A stretch of DNA of 64,000 bases from Cymodocea nodosa (GCA_036874045.1 CM072347.1:808501-872500); one strand, 5' to 3'; counted from the stretch's first letter, positions 36,287-48,275 are shown. A program made the numbers and translations. Notes: generated by a model from the sequence alone, not told the origin.

Positions 36287-36961
36287 TCAAAAACAAGAGG
36301 TGGTGGACGATTCTGATATTCTCAGAATTTCCTCGAGATAATCCGCGCCCAAATCCTCCAACTCCACCACCGAACGCTCCTCCTCCTCCGCCGCTGCCGC
36401 CTTGGTTAGTCCCTTCCTCCCTTTCCTCGCCGCCATGCTCTTCCTCCTCATCGAGTTTCTCCTCTTCAACTCCATCGCCGGCGACGACGACCCCTTCCAG
36501 TAGCTGATGTCGCGGAGTGACTCCTGGACGGCCTCCACGGGAAAGTTGAGGACGGCGGAGATGCCCCTCATCGAGAAGGCAGCCTGGTCGTAGGCCATGG
36601 CAGCCTCCTCCGCCGTGTCGAACGTCCCGAGCCAAACCCTCACCCCGTTCCTTGTAGAGTCCCGGATCTCCGCCGCGAACTTCCCCCACGGCCTCCGCCT
36701 CACCCCTCTGTATACCTTACTCTTTCCCTGCTGCTCTGCTTCCCCCGCCTCCACACCCACCATTTCGTCCACTGGCCGGGAGTGGGAGTTTGCGGTGGCC
36801 TCCGCCAGGACGCCGAAGAGGAGCATCTCCTGCGAGTCGTTCTCGTTGAATGGGAGGGACTCCGGCCACCAGGCGGCGGAGGAGGAAGAAGCGGAGGAGG
36901 AGTAGTCGGGGGAGGAGTAGGAGAATTCCGAACTAAGCGAGTGGGTCGAGAAGATATCCAT
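36287..36961 (-). CDS. AP2/ERF transcription factor, group IXc (ERF1/ORA59-like)
   Basis: Single exon, 224 aa. The AP2 domain spans residues 84-141: [19 protein letters not shown], then [20 protein letters not shown] and [15 protein letters not shown]. The AAEIRD signature marks ERF type, expected to bind GCC-box DNA in the nucleus. The N-terminal region is Ser-rich and acidic ([20 protein letters not shown]), and the C-terminus carries [18 protein letters not shown]. The latter is the CMIX motif of group IXc members such as ERF1 and ORA59, which combine ethylene and jasmonate signals in defence. A basic linker ([19 protein letters not shown]) may act as a nuclear signal. The upstream region carries a TATA box, paired TGACGTC sites and a G-box. 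Confidence 0.95.
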   Translation of the reverse strand: MDIFSTHSLSSEFSYSSPDYSSSASSSSAAWWPESLPFNENDSQEMLLFGVLAEATANSHSRPVDEMVGVEAGEAEQQGKSKVYRGVRRRPWGKFAAEIRDSTRNGVRVWLGTFDTAEEAAMAYDQAAFSMRGISAVLNFPVEAVQESLRDISYWKGSSSPAMELKRRNSMRRKSMAARKGRKGLTKAAAAEEEERSVVELEDLGADYLEEILRISESSTTSCF

Positions 36962-37043
36962 CGAGAGCTGGTCCGCCGTTTTCCGTCTGCTGGGCGGTGA
37001 TGTGTCGCCGGAAGTTTGGAAACTTCGGCTCCAACCCCGAGGG

Positions 37044-37051
37044 TTTAAATA
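37044..37051 (-). promoter_or_regulatory. TATA-like box of the group IX ERF gene
   Basis: The minus strand reads TATTTAAA about 85 bases upstream of the start codon. Confidence 0.5.
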
Positions 37052-37164
37052 GACCTGATCCTCGCAAGCTGGCTCCTTTATGTGGCTAAAATGATAAAAA
37101 AATATTAACCAGCCAAAAAAAAAATAGAAAAAATATTAACCTTGTAACGTGTCGGCGAAATAAG

Positions 37165-37170
37165 CACGTG
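37165..37170. promoter_or_regulatory. G-box CACGTG upstream of ERF
   Basis: Exact palindromic CACGTG about 205 bases upstream of the ERF start codon. This is a typical bHLH (MYC) or bZIP target. Confidence 0.5.
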
Positions 37171-37211
37171 ATCCAAATGCTTCGCAGGCGGCGAGGTGGG
37201 CCAAGTCGTGA

Positions 37212-37233
37212 TGACGTCGCCATTATGACGTCA
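37212..37233. promoter_or_regulatory. Paired TGACGTCG/TGACGTCA (as-1-like) element upstream of ERF
   Basis: TGACGTCG at 37212-37219 and TGACGTCA at 37226-37233, 14 bases apart start to start. This resembles as-1 elements bound by TGA-class bZIP factors. It sits about 250-270 bases upstream of the ERF start codon. Confidence 0.55.
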
Positions 37234-40200
37234 GCAACGAATGAGTTTTCTGTTATTTGGATTCTGAGAAAATGAGTTTTATTATCATGTCGGGCTTTTA
37301 GTTTTGGTTTTATCAGCTTTTTTTTTTGTTTTTGCAAAATTAAGATATTATCTACATGTTTCCAATCTCAATCCTAACCTTCCATTTCTACGAGTTTCAA
37401 ACACACGACCATAAGAGACGATAAAGAATTTTCTTACCACTTAAGCACACAATCTCATATTATTTTACCAGCAATTGCCAACAAAAGTTTAAATTTTTTT
37501 TATTATTAAATAAGGAAAAGCCAAAGAAATGTACGTTTGAGGAGGAATTCTTACAGGACTGTATACTATGATGGTTAGAAAGTCTTTCAACGTTCCTTTT
37601 GAGTACAAGTTTAAATTTTATAGAAATTATTATTCAAAACTTATGAAATACATAATTGTATTTCTCGGTCATCTCATCAAGTCAATATACTTGATGAATT
37701 TCTTTATTGAAACATATTTAATCATTGGATCATTAATTATATCGAATATCAACATGTAATTTACTTTTACTTTTCCTTCTTCCACAATATCACAAGCATA
37801 GTGATGGTGTTGTTATTATTAGTCCTTCACCATCAAATAATTATAAAAAAATTTATTAGTGTTTTTATATATTTTTCTCTTGAATTATTACCTTCGCTAT
37901 TAATGAGATTGATTATTATTTTGTTGTCACGATATATGCCTAAGTGGTCTATCTATCAGATTAAGATTTAAGTCGTTCAAAAATCTTCTTATCTAAATAA
38001 CATATGTAATAGTTATATTTTAAGCAATAAATTTAACTTATTGTGTGTATCTTGTATCATGTTCTTGCTTCTTATTATCGTAAAGCAAAGTACAACCATC
38101 AAAGATGAATTAGTGTTTTGAAGTATACTTATACCATTTTTGTTACTTTTAAAAACGACACATGTATAATCAAGAACATTACTTAAGCCCTTTCACTTGA
38201 TAAACAAGCTTGTGGCACAATGCTCATTTCAAGTATTTTATGATCCTTTTAATGTCTTCCCAAGGTGTTAGTTTAGAGTTACTTTGATACCTATTAATCA
38301 TATTTATTAAAATGTTAAGTTAGTTTAATGTACAATATAACAAACATTAAACTTTTAATTGCTTGAACACATGATCATTTTTCAACCTTTTTCCATATAC
38401 ATAGGATGAAAGTGTTGAACACAATTTTACATTTCAAATATTTCAATAATAAGTAAAAAATTTATAACCAAATAAACCTTTTACGTAACAGGTAAACTTA
38501 TATTTTAATGTTTTTACGTTCCAATTTATTTTTAAGTTAACTTGGAATGAAAACATAAGCTATAAATCCTCTTTTGATTTTGAAACCTCCTTCATAAATT
38601 AAGTTTTTTTTTTTTTAAAAAAAAAGGCTACAAATCCTCATTTTCTAAATATTTTTTAAAATATTTTAGAAAAATATTACAAACACCTATAAATATTTTT
38701 TTTTAAAAAAAATGAAATTATAAGAGAGAAATATGAATGTAGATATTACAATTATTTTTTATACTTATCTAAAATTAATATATTAAATTCATTTTTAATA
38801 TATGATTTTATTTTCCTTATAAATCACGTAAATACGTCATCTGTTCTCGTTTTCTTGACGTCACAATATTTTTAATACTATTTTACTCGTCAATCGTACA
38901 TTTAATATGACACAGTGACTCATAAATACAATTGTTACTAATTAATTATTAAGAGTGATGAGGTGGTTATTCAGACAGGGCAGACTTGACGTGGGTTCGT
39001 GACGATGCCCACACGTAAGATTTTATTTTTTCGTAAAATTTAAAATTTGAACTCGTTTTTCGTAACCGTACTATTGGTTACTTATTTATCTTCTCATTTA
39101 TAAAAAAAGAAGAAGCAAAAATCTACCTACGGTACGTACATTTTTTTTTCAAAATTAAAAGATAAATAAATAAATAAAACTTCAATTATAAAATTACTAC
39201 TCTACGTAAAACTTCTAAATCAAGTCTCGCCCGTAATGTATTGTATTAAAAATCTTTATCATTTTGTTAACTCCTTTGGTACTTTCAATTTATGAATCTT
39301 CAATTTTATTTTGTCATAATAAATGCATAGAAAATAGGTTGTTACCAAAAAAAATAATAATACATAAAACTTCTCAAGTGAAAGTGACGTGGGTATATTC
39401 CTCAGGTGATCACTCGAAGACAAAAGCTTGGCGGGCGGTGGGTCCCTTTCGCCCATCCCAATTATTGTGCCAAGTCTGACTTTGAGTACCATATAACGTT
39501 AATTGGATAAGGTGGCCACGTGTAATTGAGCATTATATTACATATATTTATATAGGTTTCGTTATGTTGACACACTTTTAAATGATCATAATGCAAATAT
39601 AAAATAAAATAAACGGAGTTTATTATAAAAGTTGGGAAGCGAAAGGCATTCCAGTTTTATTTTATTGCGTATTAAGTGAACCATATGACGTGGATGGTTG
39701 ATAGAGACGTTTGCGTAACTATTATTTCGTACCAAGCGTAAAAAAATACGCTAATTTTTTAATAATTATTATTATTTCAAACTGGCGTGTGGAATTATTC
39801 TATTTTTTTAATAACGTATTATTTATACGAAGCGTATTTTTTACGTCAGGTTAAAAACGCTACGATTTGAAGTAAAAAAGGTCAAATAGAAAATATTTTT
39901 TTGTAACTTTTTTAAAAATACCAGCTTATTTCGTATGTTAGATTAATAACCATTATAAAAAAAATCTCCAATAATAATAAGTTGAAGATTAGGGGCAATA
40001 TTATAACTGTTGGGGGTGGAAACTGGAAAGGGGAAAACGCTGGGGGTAAATAACGATAAAAAAATAATTTGCGTTGCGTTGGAAGTTTGACTATTGACCG
40101 GTCAAGGCGACCTTCGCAAAGCGGTAGTGGGGAAACCTTTTTTGTGCCCCCTTTGTTGTTATCGAAGTTTATAAAAAATTGAGGGTCTTTTTACATATTC

Positions 40201-41641
40201 TTGAAAAGTAACGGATTATTTGCATGTGAAATTGAATTCTTGCAGGTTACTAAAAAAAAACGAAAATGTCGCACGAGGTAATTTTTTATCCATTGAAATT
40301 TTGGTATTTTCTGCAAATTTTCAGTACTCAATATTCATCAACGTTACGAATCTTTTTTTCTTTTTGATTAAAAAATTTTCACTAAAATGTTGGCGTTGAT
40401 ATCACCAAAGAAGTTGATTCTAATCTATAATTCCTTCTTCTTCTTCTTCTTTTTCTTTCTTTTATCATCTTACTTTACTTTTTTTACCAAAAAAAAAATT
40501 ACACCAAGCGAGAATGGTTCCGGATGATAGATAGATAACGAAATTTTTGGAGGGGCAAGACGTAAAATTTCACCTCTCGGGCGAACCGTACGTATACCTC
40601 TCGCCGGTCAATCGCACGCAAGCAAAGCTAATAGTTCAAGTTGGGCAGAGTTCAGCTGTGGTTGTCAAAAAAATTATTAAAAAAATGGGCGAAGACTTTG
40701 ACGGAGTCTGGCGAAGCCCATGGGCCCGCTGCCGAGCGTGCACGCACACGAGTGGGTGGGCCGACGAAGAAAGGAGGAACCTCAAAAGCAAGCGAACCTT
40801 TTGACCATCCACCACCGCTTGTCGCCATTAATTACATTTTTCAGCTGTAGATTAAATAAAATTATCCGCTAAGTTTAGTTTAAGCACTTGGGTTTTGAAC
40901 GCTGGTTTGTCCCCTGGCGGTCGCTGGGTGAGGTGGAGACGTCGTCGCCTGTACATAATACTTCAGTTTATCATGAACGAAACAAACACTGCAATGATAA
41001 TAATAGAAAACAAACAAAAAAAATTATTAAAATATATTTAGACATGAACAACAGGTAATTAAGATCAATTCTTACTTCATCGCCCTTCTCTCTCTCTCTC
41101 TCTTTTATTATATATATATATATAACCTTCACTTAACCATTTAATATCAACACCTCTGCGTCCGTAAGCATCTACGCATACACGAGCCTTCAACAATAAT
41201 TCGAGTTATAAAATTATCTTCGACAAGTGTTGCCTTTACCTTATTCGAGTTATATTTTACATGCATCTCAGTATCATTAACTTTTTACGTATGTTTGTGT
41301 TTTACAAGCAAGCGCTCTAAACTGTAAAGTATAGTTAGGCAAAGGGAAGCGACGAGGATCGTAGCCGTCCAACATGCTTGGGTTGGATGGATGAGCATAA
41401 ACTTGGTCCAACATGCTTTTATGCTGACTATTGACCGGTCTACATACATAAACGGTATGATCAACCCTTCATAAAGTAATCAAATCTGGTAAAAAGGAAT
41501 AGATAATGTACGTGGTATGACGACGAAACCCCTCCACATGCACTCGTGCGGTCTTGCTGATAAAGCGAGAGCAAAGCTGAGCAGACTGAAAGGTTTGGCA
41601 GGGAAGGGAGACACCAATCTCTACTTTTCCACTAGTTATAT

Positions 41642-41644
<3 letters not shown>
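37234..41644. other. Gene-free AT-rich interval, proximal part
   Basis: No coding sequence recognised. There are islands of higher GC near 40,520-40,810 and 41,340-41,600. The word TGACTATTGACCGGTC occurs exactly twice, at about 40,088 and 41,425; it contains a W-box (TTGACC) and, at the first site, the palindrome TTGACCGGTCAA. CT and TA microsatellites lie at about 41,088-41,124. Confidence 0.4.

Positions 41645-41645
<1 letters not shown>

Positions 41646-41688
<43 letters not shown>
41646..41688. repeat. (TG)n(AT)n microsatellite
   Basis: An uninterrupted TG run to about 41,678, followed by AT repeats. Confidence 0.9.
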
Positions 41689-41904
41689 GGTATTGAAAGG
41701 TAGCTATAAAAAAAGTCTTACCAACGGCTTGGACTCTAGGTGAAGTCCAACTCTGAATGGAATTTTAAATGATTCTTGATTGAGATGTGCATGTTCTCTG
41801 TGGGCATGTTTGGTTGGGAAACACACAGCTCCCAATGTGGGAATCATGTGAGTTGCAATGGTTCGGGAGTTGCATTTGGTAATGTAGTTCTTGAAATTCG
41901 AGGA

Positions 41905-41921
41905 GGGGGGGGGGGGGGGGG
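41905..41921 (+). repeat. Homopolymer run of 17 G
   Basis: Seventeen consecutive G on the plus strand, preceded by GAGGA. Such runs can form G-quadruplexes and are unstable in length. Confidence 0.85.
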
Positions 41922-43906
41922 TTTGTATGTGATTACTAAAAAGCCCAAGACTAGAAAATAATAAATTACTTGGTAGGTATTATTAATGTGTATTATGGGA
42001 AGAAAGAAGAACGTTTTCAAGTACATGGATGGTCATGAATTGTCATCTTAACATTTCAGAAGAAATTTTAATTGCTTGAATTTTTATTTTTATTTTTTAT
42101 TTTTCATTTGCTTTCTATTAATGCTGTAATAAAGTAAGACGAGTTAATTTGATGGAATTGTATGAAAACAAATTTCATAGGTTAATAATCATGTAACTTG
42201 TTTTCTTGAAATGGTACAAAATGAACCATAACGAAGGCTTTGGTTCGCATAGGGGCAAAAATGTCTTTTAACATATACTACAATTAATGTATAGTCATAT
42301 ACTAAAAGATGTGGAAATTGAATCAAAGCTTATGTAATGGTAGATTTCTTTGTTTACTCTTAACTAATCTTGAGCTAAAATTTTACATGCATTCATTTGA
42401 TTCAAATAGAAGACACCCATAAGTAAGTATAGAATAAGCTACCAATTTTTTTATTTTAAAAATGTTAAAATAATCTGATACTAAAAAACATGGAAATTAA
42501 ATTTGAACTTATATAATGATGGATTCCTTTAATCATTTGTTAATTAATTTTGAATTAAGATTTTACACTCTAATGATTCATGTCAAGATGATTCACTCTC
42601 ATGGCTCCTCTTTAGTCTTTTTCTTGTTAAATTAACATGAGTGCATAAATTTTTTTATACCAAACTAATGTTAATTTATTATTCAACCATCAACAGCTTG
42701 TGGTTGGTAAAGCTAATTTTTTCTCACCATATGATAAGACCACTGATGGAAGAAGAAAGTCATGGAGTCAAACATTCAAATAAAATCATTATTATCGATC
42801 TGCAACAACAACAAAAAAGTTTCAATATGATCTATATTGTTGGTGATTGTTCACTAAGAAATTCAAATACAATGAGTTAGGATCCAAATATTTTTGTATG
42901 AGTAACACAAAAAATCAAATCGGAATATTTAAACCGGGCAAAATTTATGTAAGCAACTACATAAATTTTGATCTATAAATTAATACACTGAGAATAAAAG
43001 TAACCATATGGATATCATCATTATATCCCTATAAATACATGGTACGATTTATTTTTACTTAAATTAAAAATTATTGATCATCTATCTAAATATATTAACA
43101 TCGGCTAATTTCCAGTTTATGTGCAATTATTTTAAAAATACATCTATCTAAATATATTAAGATAACCATTTATCTTTAGAATGCTTACTATATATGCAAT
43201 TATTTATAGTGGTTTATTTTTGGTATGTCATTTTGTATCTTCTGTGAATCGTATAAATGTGTTATACTTCGTTATTTTTAATCATATTGTTGTTTTTTTG
43301 TTCTCTATAAATTATATATTTAATATCGAAAAATAACACGTTGAAGCTTCTTAAAAAAACTGTTGTGAATGTCTTCAAGAAAAATAAACTCAATAGTTGA
43401 ATTAATCAAAATAAGGGTATTCATATATTTTTGTAATCAACAAAAGGATCACTACTGCTGATGCTATCAAAGGACATGCAATGGTATAATAAGGCAGTTT
43501 GTCTTCTTCTCCAACTTGTTAATGTCTTCAATATGAATTTAGATGAAAACATTTCATTATCAGATCAAGCAATGGAGGTGAACATTGAGAAAATAACAAA
43601 TGGTGGCCAAAAAAAAGGCACAGATGTATTTGATTTTCTCAGATATGAAGTTATATATAATAATAATAAATGAATTGCATTTAATTTAAAGACCTAATCT
43701 AGAGAAATTTATTTGAAGTCTTTAATTTGATAGACTACTTCAACATATATGAGTATTAGATTTTACTAAAGTTAAGTCAGAAAAGGGAATTATGCCTTCT
43801 GTATATTGATATGGGCTCCTCAAATTAATTTCCCAAAGAACATAATTATTCTTCCATTTTTGTGCATGGAATATTCCATGCAAACAACATACACATTCTC
43901 TTCTTG

Positions 43907-43959
43907 GTCTCTTTCTTCTTCTTCTTCTTCTTCTTCTTCTTCTTCTTCTTCTTCTTCTC
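43907..43959. repeat. (CTT)n microsatellite
   Basis: A pyrimidine tract with about 14-15 uninterrupted CTT units. It produces long false open frames of Ser/Phe/Leu on one strand and Glu/Arg/Lys on the other. Confidence 0.9.
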
Positions 43960-44689
43960 TCTTCCATGTTGGTCTTTCCTCTTTCACTCCTTTTGTCTCT
44001 TTCTTTTCTTTTCTACTCTTAGACTTTGGGATGGATGCCACACTAGGCTTAGGGTTTTATATATGACTTCCATGTAGAACTTAACCATGACTAATTTATG
44101 CTTGATGCCATGCAGACCCCAGTCAGAAGTGCCACATCTAATTCAACATGTTGAGGATATTTTATGCATGAACTCAACTTGTCCCACTCTCATGTTGTAA
44201 AGGTTGCTTATAATTATAACTTAAACACAAGGGCCTAGGGTTGAAGATTTGAGCATGAGGTCTGGTTCGGAATGTGCAGGAAGCGAAGAACTGTCAGTGA
44301 TTAAGTTAATAAAACAATGCAAGATTAGATTTTGAGACACCAAATCTTTTCGTGTAATGGTTATAATACCAACTTCGTCAGCCATTATTCAAAAAGGACT
44401 TAAGACAACCACATCGAGACCTTTCGTAATCTCAAAGCACCTGAAGTTACAATGTGTTAATGATTTCCTATATATATAATAAGGGGGGTGATATACATGA
44501 AATATAAAATTTTTAGAAATATGAAACATATGTATTTGGAATACAAAAAATAATTAATTATGTATTTATTTATTTATTTCAAATATAAGATACCAACTTA
44601 TAACAAATGGTTTAATTAAAATATGTTAAATACTAAATGAAATTAGCATATCTTAAGTCATAGATAGTTAAGGTGAACTTATAATATTT

Positions 44690-45440
44690 TAGATAAAGAG
44701 AAAGGATATCTAAAATATAAATGAAGACTCTTTAGATGTAATGTAAATATCTAAGGTTTGAAGAATATTAAATTACTCCTAAACAAAAGTATACAATATG
44801 TATAAAAAATACAAAACATCAAATGCTCTTAGATAAGAGCTTCTTAAATCATCTACATTACCTATGTTTTAATATAAAATATCAAAATATTTAAAAAAAT
44901 TATTAAAATATTCTTGGATAAAAGTTTAAATTATTTGATTTATAAATATATCATCATTAATGCAAGTGTCAAATTTTAAATACTCCTAGATATAAGTATA
45001 AATTATCTACAAAATTTATATTTTTACTCAAATAAAATATCAAATGTCAAAATATTTACAAAATATTAAATACTCCTAAGCAAGAGTATAAAATGTTTAT
45101 AAAAATATATAAAATATTAATTACTCCGAGATATGAAGTTAAACTATTTAAATTTTTACTTGAATATAGAACTATGTATTCAGGTAATGAAAAAATTAAT
45201 TGTTCCTATATACAAGCTTAAGCTACTTAATATATGAATATGTTGATATAAATAATGATATATTAAAATGTTAAAATGCTTCCAGATAAAAACCTAAATT
45301 ATCCATATAATATATATTTTAGAATTAAATGTAAAATATCGATGTACATTAATTACCAAAATTAATTTTTTTTAAAATTGCTACCAAATATTTAAAATAT
45401 TAAACATTCCTTGGTAGGAGCCTAAGGTATTTGACATTTC
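44690..45440. repeat. Degenerate tandem-like repeat, TACTCCTAGATAAGAGTATAAA family
   Basis: Several diverged copies of a block. Each starts with ACTCCTA-A-AAGAGT-TAAA and is followed by AT-rich sequence with AAATATCAAAATATTTA. Copies are near 44,774, 44,838, 44,930, 44,982, 45,074, 45,126 and 45,280. Spacing is irregular, about 50-110 bases. No protein is encoded. Confidence 0.55.
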
Positions 45441-45839
45441 TTTGTAACAGTATGAAAAGTCTGGCTATAGATTTAGGATATTTTCTGCTATTTTTTTTTA
45501 TTTACAAATGATAATGAAATTTGATTTATTCAGATATATTTGATGTGATTCATATAATGTATATGAAGTATACTTCTTATGAAAAAGTGTAAGATACGAG
45601 ATTAGTTGTTAATTCTTGAGAGATGTTCTGACGTACATATATAATATATATATACCCTAAGATGCATAACAAAAATAATATATATTTCATATTGAGAGGT
45701 AAAAAATATCAAGAAAAACTCACGTTAAACAAAAAATTTAGAATTTCTCTAGAGGTTTTGTAAAATTATTACAAAAATCATTGACTTCCACATGTAAATG
45801 ACCTAAGTAGAGATGTAAATTGAATTAAGCCCAATCATG

Positions 45840-46240
45840 CATGCTGGTCAAATTTGATATGCGTATGTTGATGACCAGCTTGGTACAACCTTTTAGGCTA
45901 TGTTGGGTCGCTCACCTGTGGAATTAAGTTGTGTCAATACAATTTGACATGAGTACGCATGCCAATATGGAACAATTGAGCTTGTCTTAAATTCCAATGT
46001 CTAATTGAATATTTCAATGGCGTAGTATGACAACAAGTCATTTAAATGTTTTCGTAAATTGGGATAGCCCAACTTTGATATGATGTAATTGTGTTGTTGA
46101 CTAACCCCATATGATTTTTCAAACTAGGTTGGGCCACTTGCTAGTGGAGCTAAGATATATCAACACAGTTTGGTATGAACATGTGAATTGATACGACCCA
46201 ATTGATATTTTCATAAATTTGGATGTTTGATTTGATATTT
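45840..46240. repeat. Diverged tandem duplication, period about 229 bases
   Basis: Blocks with GTTGGGTCGCTCACCTGTGG (near 45,903) and GTTGGGCCACTTGCTAGTGG (near 46,131) share further flanking similarity: TCAATACAATTTGACATGAG against TCAACACAGTTTGGTATGAA. Confidence 0.6.
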
Positions 46241-46277
46241 TGATTATTCTAACAACAAGTCAGCAATTATGCTTTTT

Positions 46278-46557
46278 AGGAAATCAGATGTTTTGATTTC
46301 CTATTTCCATGACTCATTTTGAAAACAAGCCAGCTGATAAGCTAATGCCTACTTTTCCTAGGAAATCGAATACTTGATTTCCCATTTTGGTGGTCTAATT
46401 TAGATTGGAGAAGAGTTAGAAAATAAAAGCAATTTAAAGAATATTAAAATAGACTTCTAATAATCAGTGTCAATGGCTCATTTTGACAATATGACCTATT
46501 TTGATAATAAACTAATCAACGACTACTTGTTTTAGGAAATTAGACGTCTGATTTCCT
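46278..46557. repeat. Three spaced hairpins, AGGAAATC-loop-GATTTCCT
   Basis: Hairpins at 46278-46302, 46360-46383 and 46534-46557. Each has 7-8 bp stems and 8-9 base loops. The third is almost one continuous palindrome, because its loop AGACGTCT is itself palindromic. They lie in a degenerate repeat with GCTCATTTTGA and CTAATG-CTACTT words between them. Confidence 0.65.
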
Positions 46558-46799
46558 ATTTTAAATGTTCATTTTAATACAATCATATCATATTATTGGT
46601 TAATACAACATAAATAAAATCGAACCATGACCCTCTTTATTTCACCTATTACACAATATAACATAACACAAATGAGTTAGTTAACACGGTACAACTCCTT
46701 AACACCTGTAGACCTAAGTAGTCTTCACAAAGAGTTGTATTTTAGCATTCAACTAGGTTAGTTGTTACCTTAGGTTTATGTGTGTTAAATATATTATAA

Positions 46800-47312
46800 T
46801 TAAATAAAACAATATATTATACTTTAATTATATTAATAATATATACTTTAATTATAATTAATTTTAAATAATAAAATAATTAATTAAACAATAATAGTTC
46901 CTATATTACTTTCCTAACTTTCAAATGGGGGGAAGTCTTAAAACTTGAAATCTCTGGTCTTTTATTCTTATGTGACGTAATCTAGGAAGCTTGGAAAACT
47001 TTTCCAACTTTCTAATTCCTAATTTTCTAAAGTATTATATGTGACGCACAGAAAGCTAGGAATTAGAAAATTAAGAAAATTTTATTAACTTTTTGAGATT
47101 TGTGCCATATAAGAAAGTTAGAAATAAATGCTCAACTTTCCTACTTATAAAAGATTAGATATTCCAAACTTCTAGACTTCTATTTATCTGAAAGTTGAGA
47201 AAGTAATATAGAAATTATCTTTGTTTAATTATTTATTTTATTATTTAAAATTAATTATAATTAAATTATATATTGTTAATATAATAAAAGTATAATATAT
47301 TATTTTATTTAA
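46800..47312. mobile_element. Foldback element, about 510 bases, candidate hairpin MITE
   Basis: The outer arms 46,800-46,924 and 47,188-47,312 are inverted copies of each other at roughly 90% by eye. Inner segments also pair, for example 47,007-47,028 with 47,050-47,072, so nearly the whole element folds on itself. There is no coding capacity. A target-site duplication cannot be fixed because both flanks are AT-rich. Confidence 0.7.
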
Positions 47313-48078
47313 TTAAAGTATTATATTATTTAAATTATTACTTTGTAATATACTTTGTATAATATAGTATTGTTTTAATTAAAATTACTTCGTATATACT
47401 TTAATTAATATAATTAAAGTATATATTGTTAACATTGTTTTATTTAATTAATTATTTTAATATTATTTTATTATTGTTAATATTATTTAATTTTATAATA
47501 TTAAAATCATAAATATTATTATTTAATATATAATATTAAAATTCCAATTATTATATAATTTTCTTAACTATCGGTAATACAAATAACTTCAAAATCTACT
47601 TTTCAACTTTTTAACTTCTTCGAAAGTACAAACAGGCTTTAGGTATCACAAACAGAACATTAATACTCTAAAGAGGAAGTTTCCTTTGGTATAAATGTCA
47701 AAAATACACAGAAAATGTCAAGGTCTCTTTAATTATATCAACTAAGGGTGGATGATCTTAACTTTTCCTTTTAGACAACGACAACTATAAAATATTTTTA
47801 TCAATATTAATTGAGAAAGATATTCCTGACACTCTACGTAATATTTTAATCTCAGTTTTCGATGACTTGACTCCGAGGATCGAGGAACGATGCCAACGGA
47901 AGCAAAAACGCCCGACTTACCAACTTGACGGCGGCGACTTGGCTGACACAATAAAAAAAGCACACGTGCGTATTATGCAAGTGGGATGGACGGTGGAGTT
48001 TTGATTGGATATGGCTGGACAACCAGCAGACATGTGTTGATATTTGTTATTTTAGACAACGACAGATTAGTCGATAAA
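47313..48078. other. AT-rich DNA, then distal ERF upstream region
   Basis: 47,313-47,560 is almost pure AT. GC rises after about 47,860. No gene recognised. Confidence 0.4.
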
Positions 48079-48164
48079 CGTCGATGGGGGCAGCGACAGA
48101 ACGTCGATGGACATCGACAAACCACATGGCGATGTACGAGCTCTCAGCTACGTCACGTCGATGG
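48079..48164. promoter_or_regulatory. Three CGTCGATGG direct repeats upstream of the second ERF
   Basis: Exact CGTCGATGG at 48079-48087, 48102-48110 and 48156-48164, about 160-245 bases upstream of the start codon. They are a candidate binding-site cluster; I do not recognise the motif. Confidence 0.4.
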
Positions 48165-48268
48165 CCGAAGCGGCTTCGCTGTGAAGTGTACGTCATGCAT
48201 GTGATCTAAGCAAACGTTGCTCTCGAAAGCAAGTCGTGGTGATCGAATCTGATTAATAAATATTATTG

Positions 48269-48275
48269 TATAAAT
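48269..48275 (+). promoter_or_regulatory. TATA box of the second ERF gene
   Basis: TATAAAT 49 bases upstream of the start codon. This implies a very short leader of about 20 bases. Confidence 0.55.

Noticed and set aside
43461-43673. 70-residue open frame in the gene-free interval
   Set aside because: Complex-looking, but no family recognised and no splice or promoter context. Not supported.
43740-44077. Several open frames of poly-Ser, poly-Phe, poly-Glu and poly-Arg
   Set aside because: Products of the CTT microsatellite in different frames.
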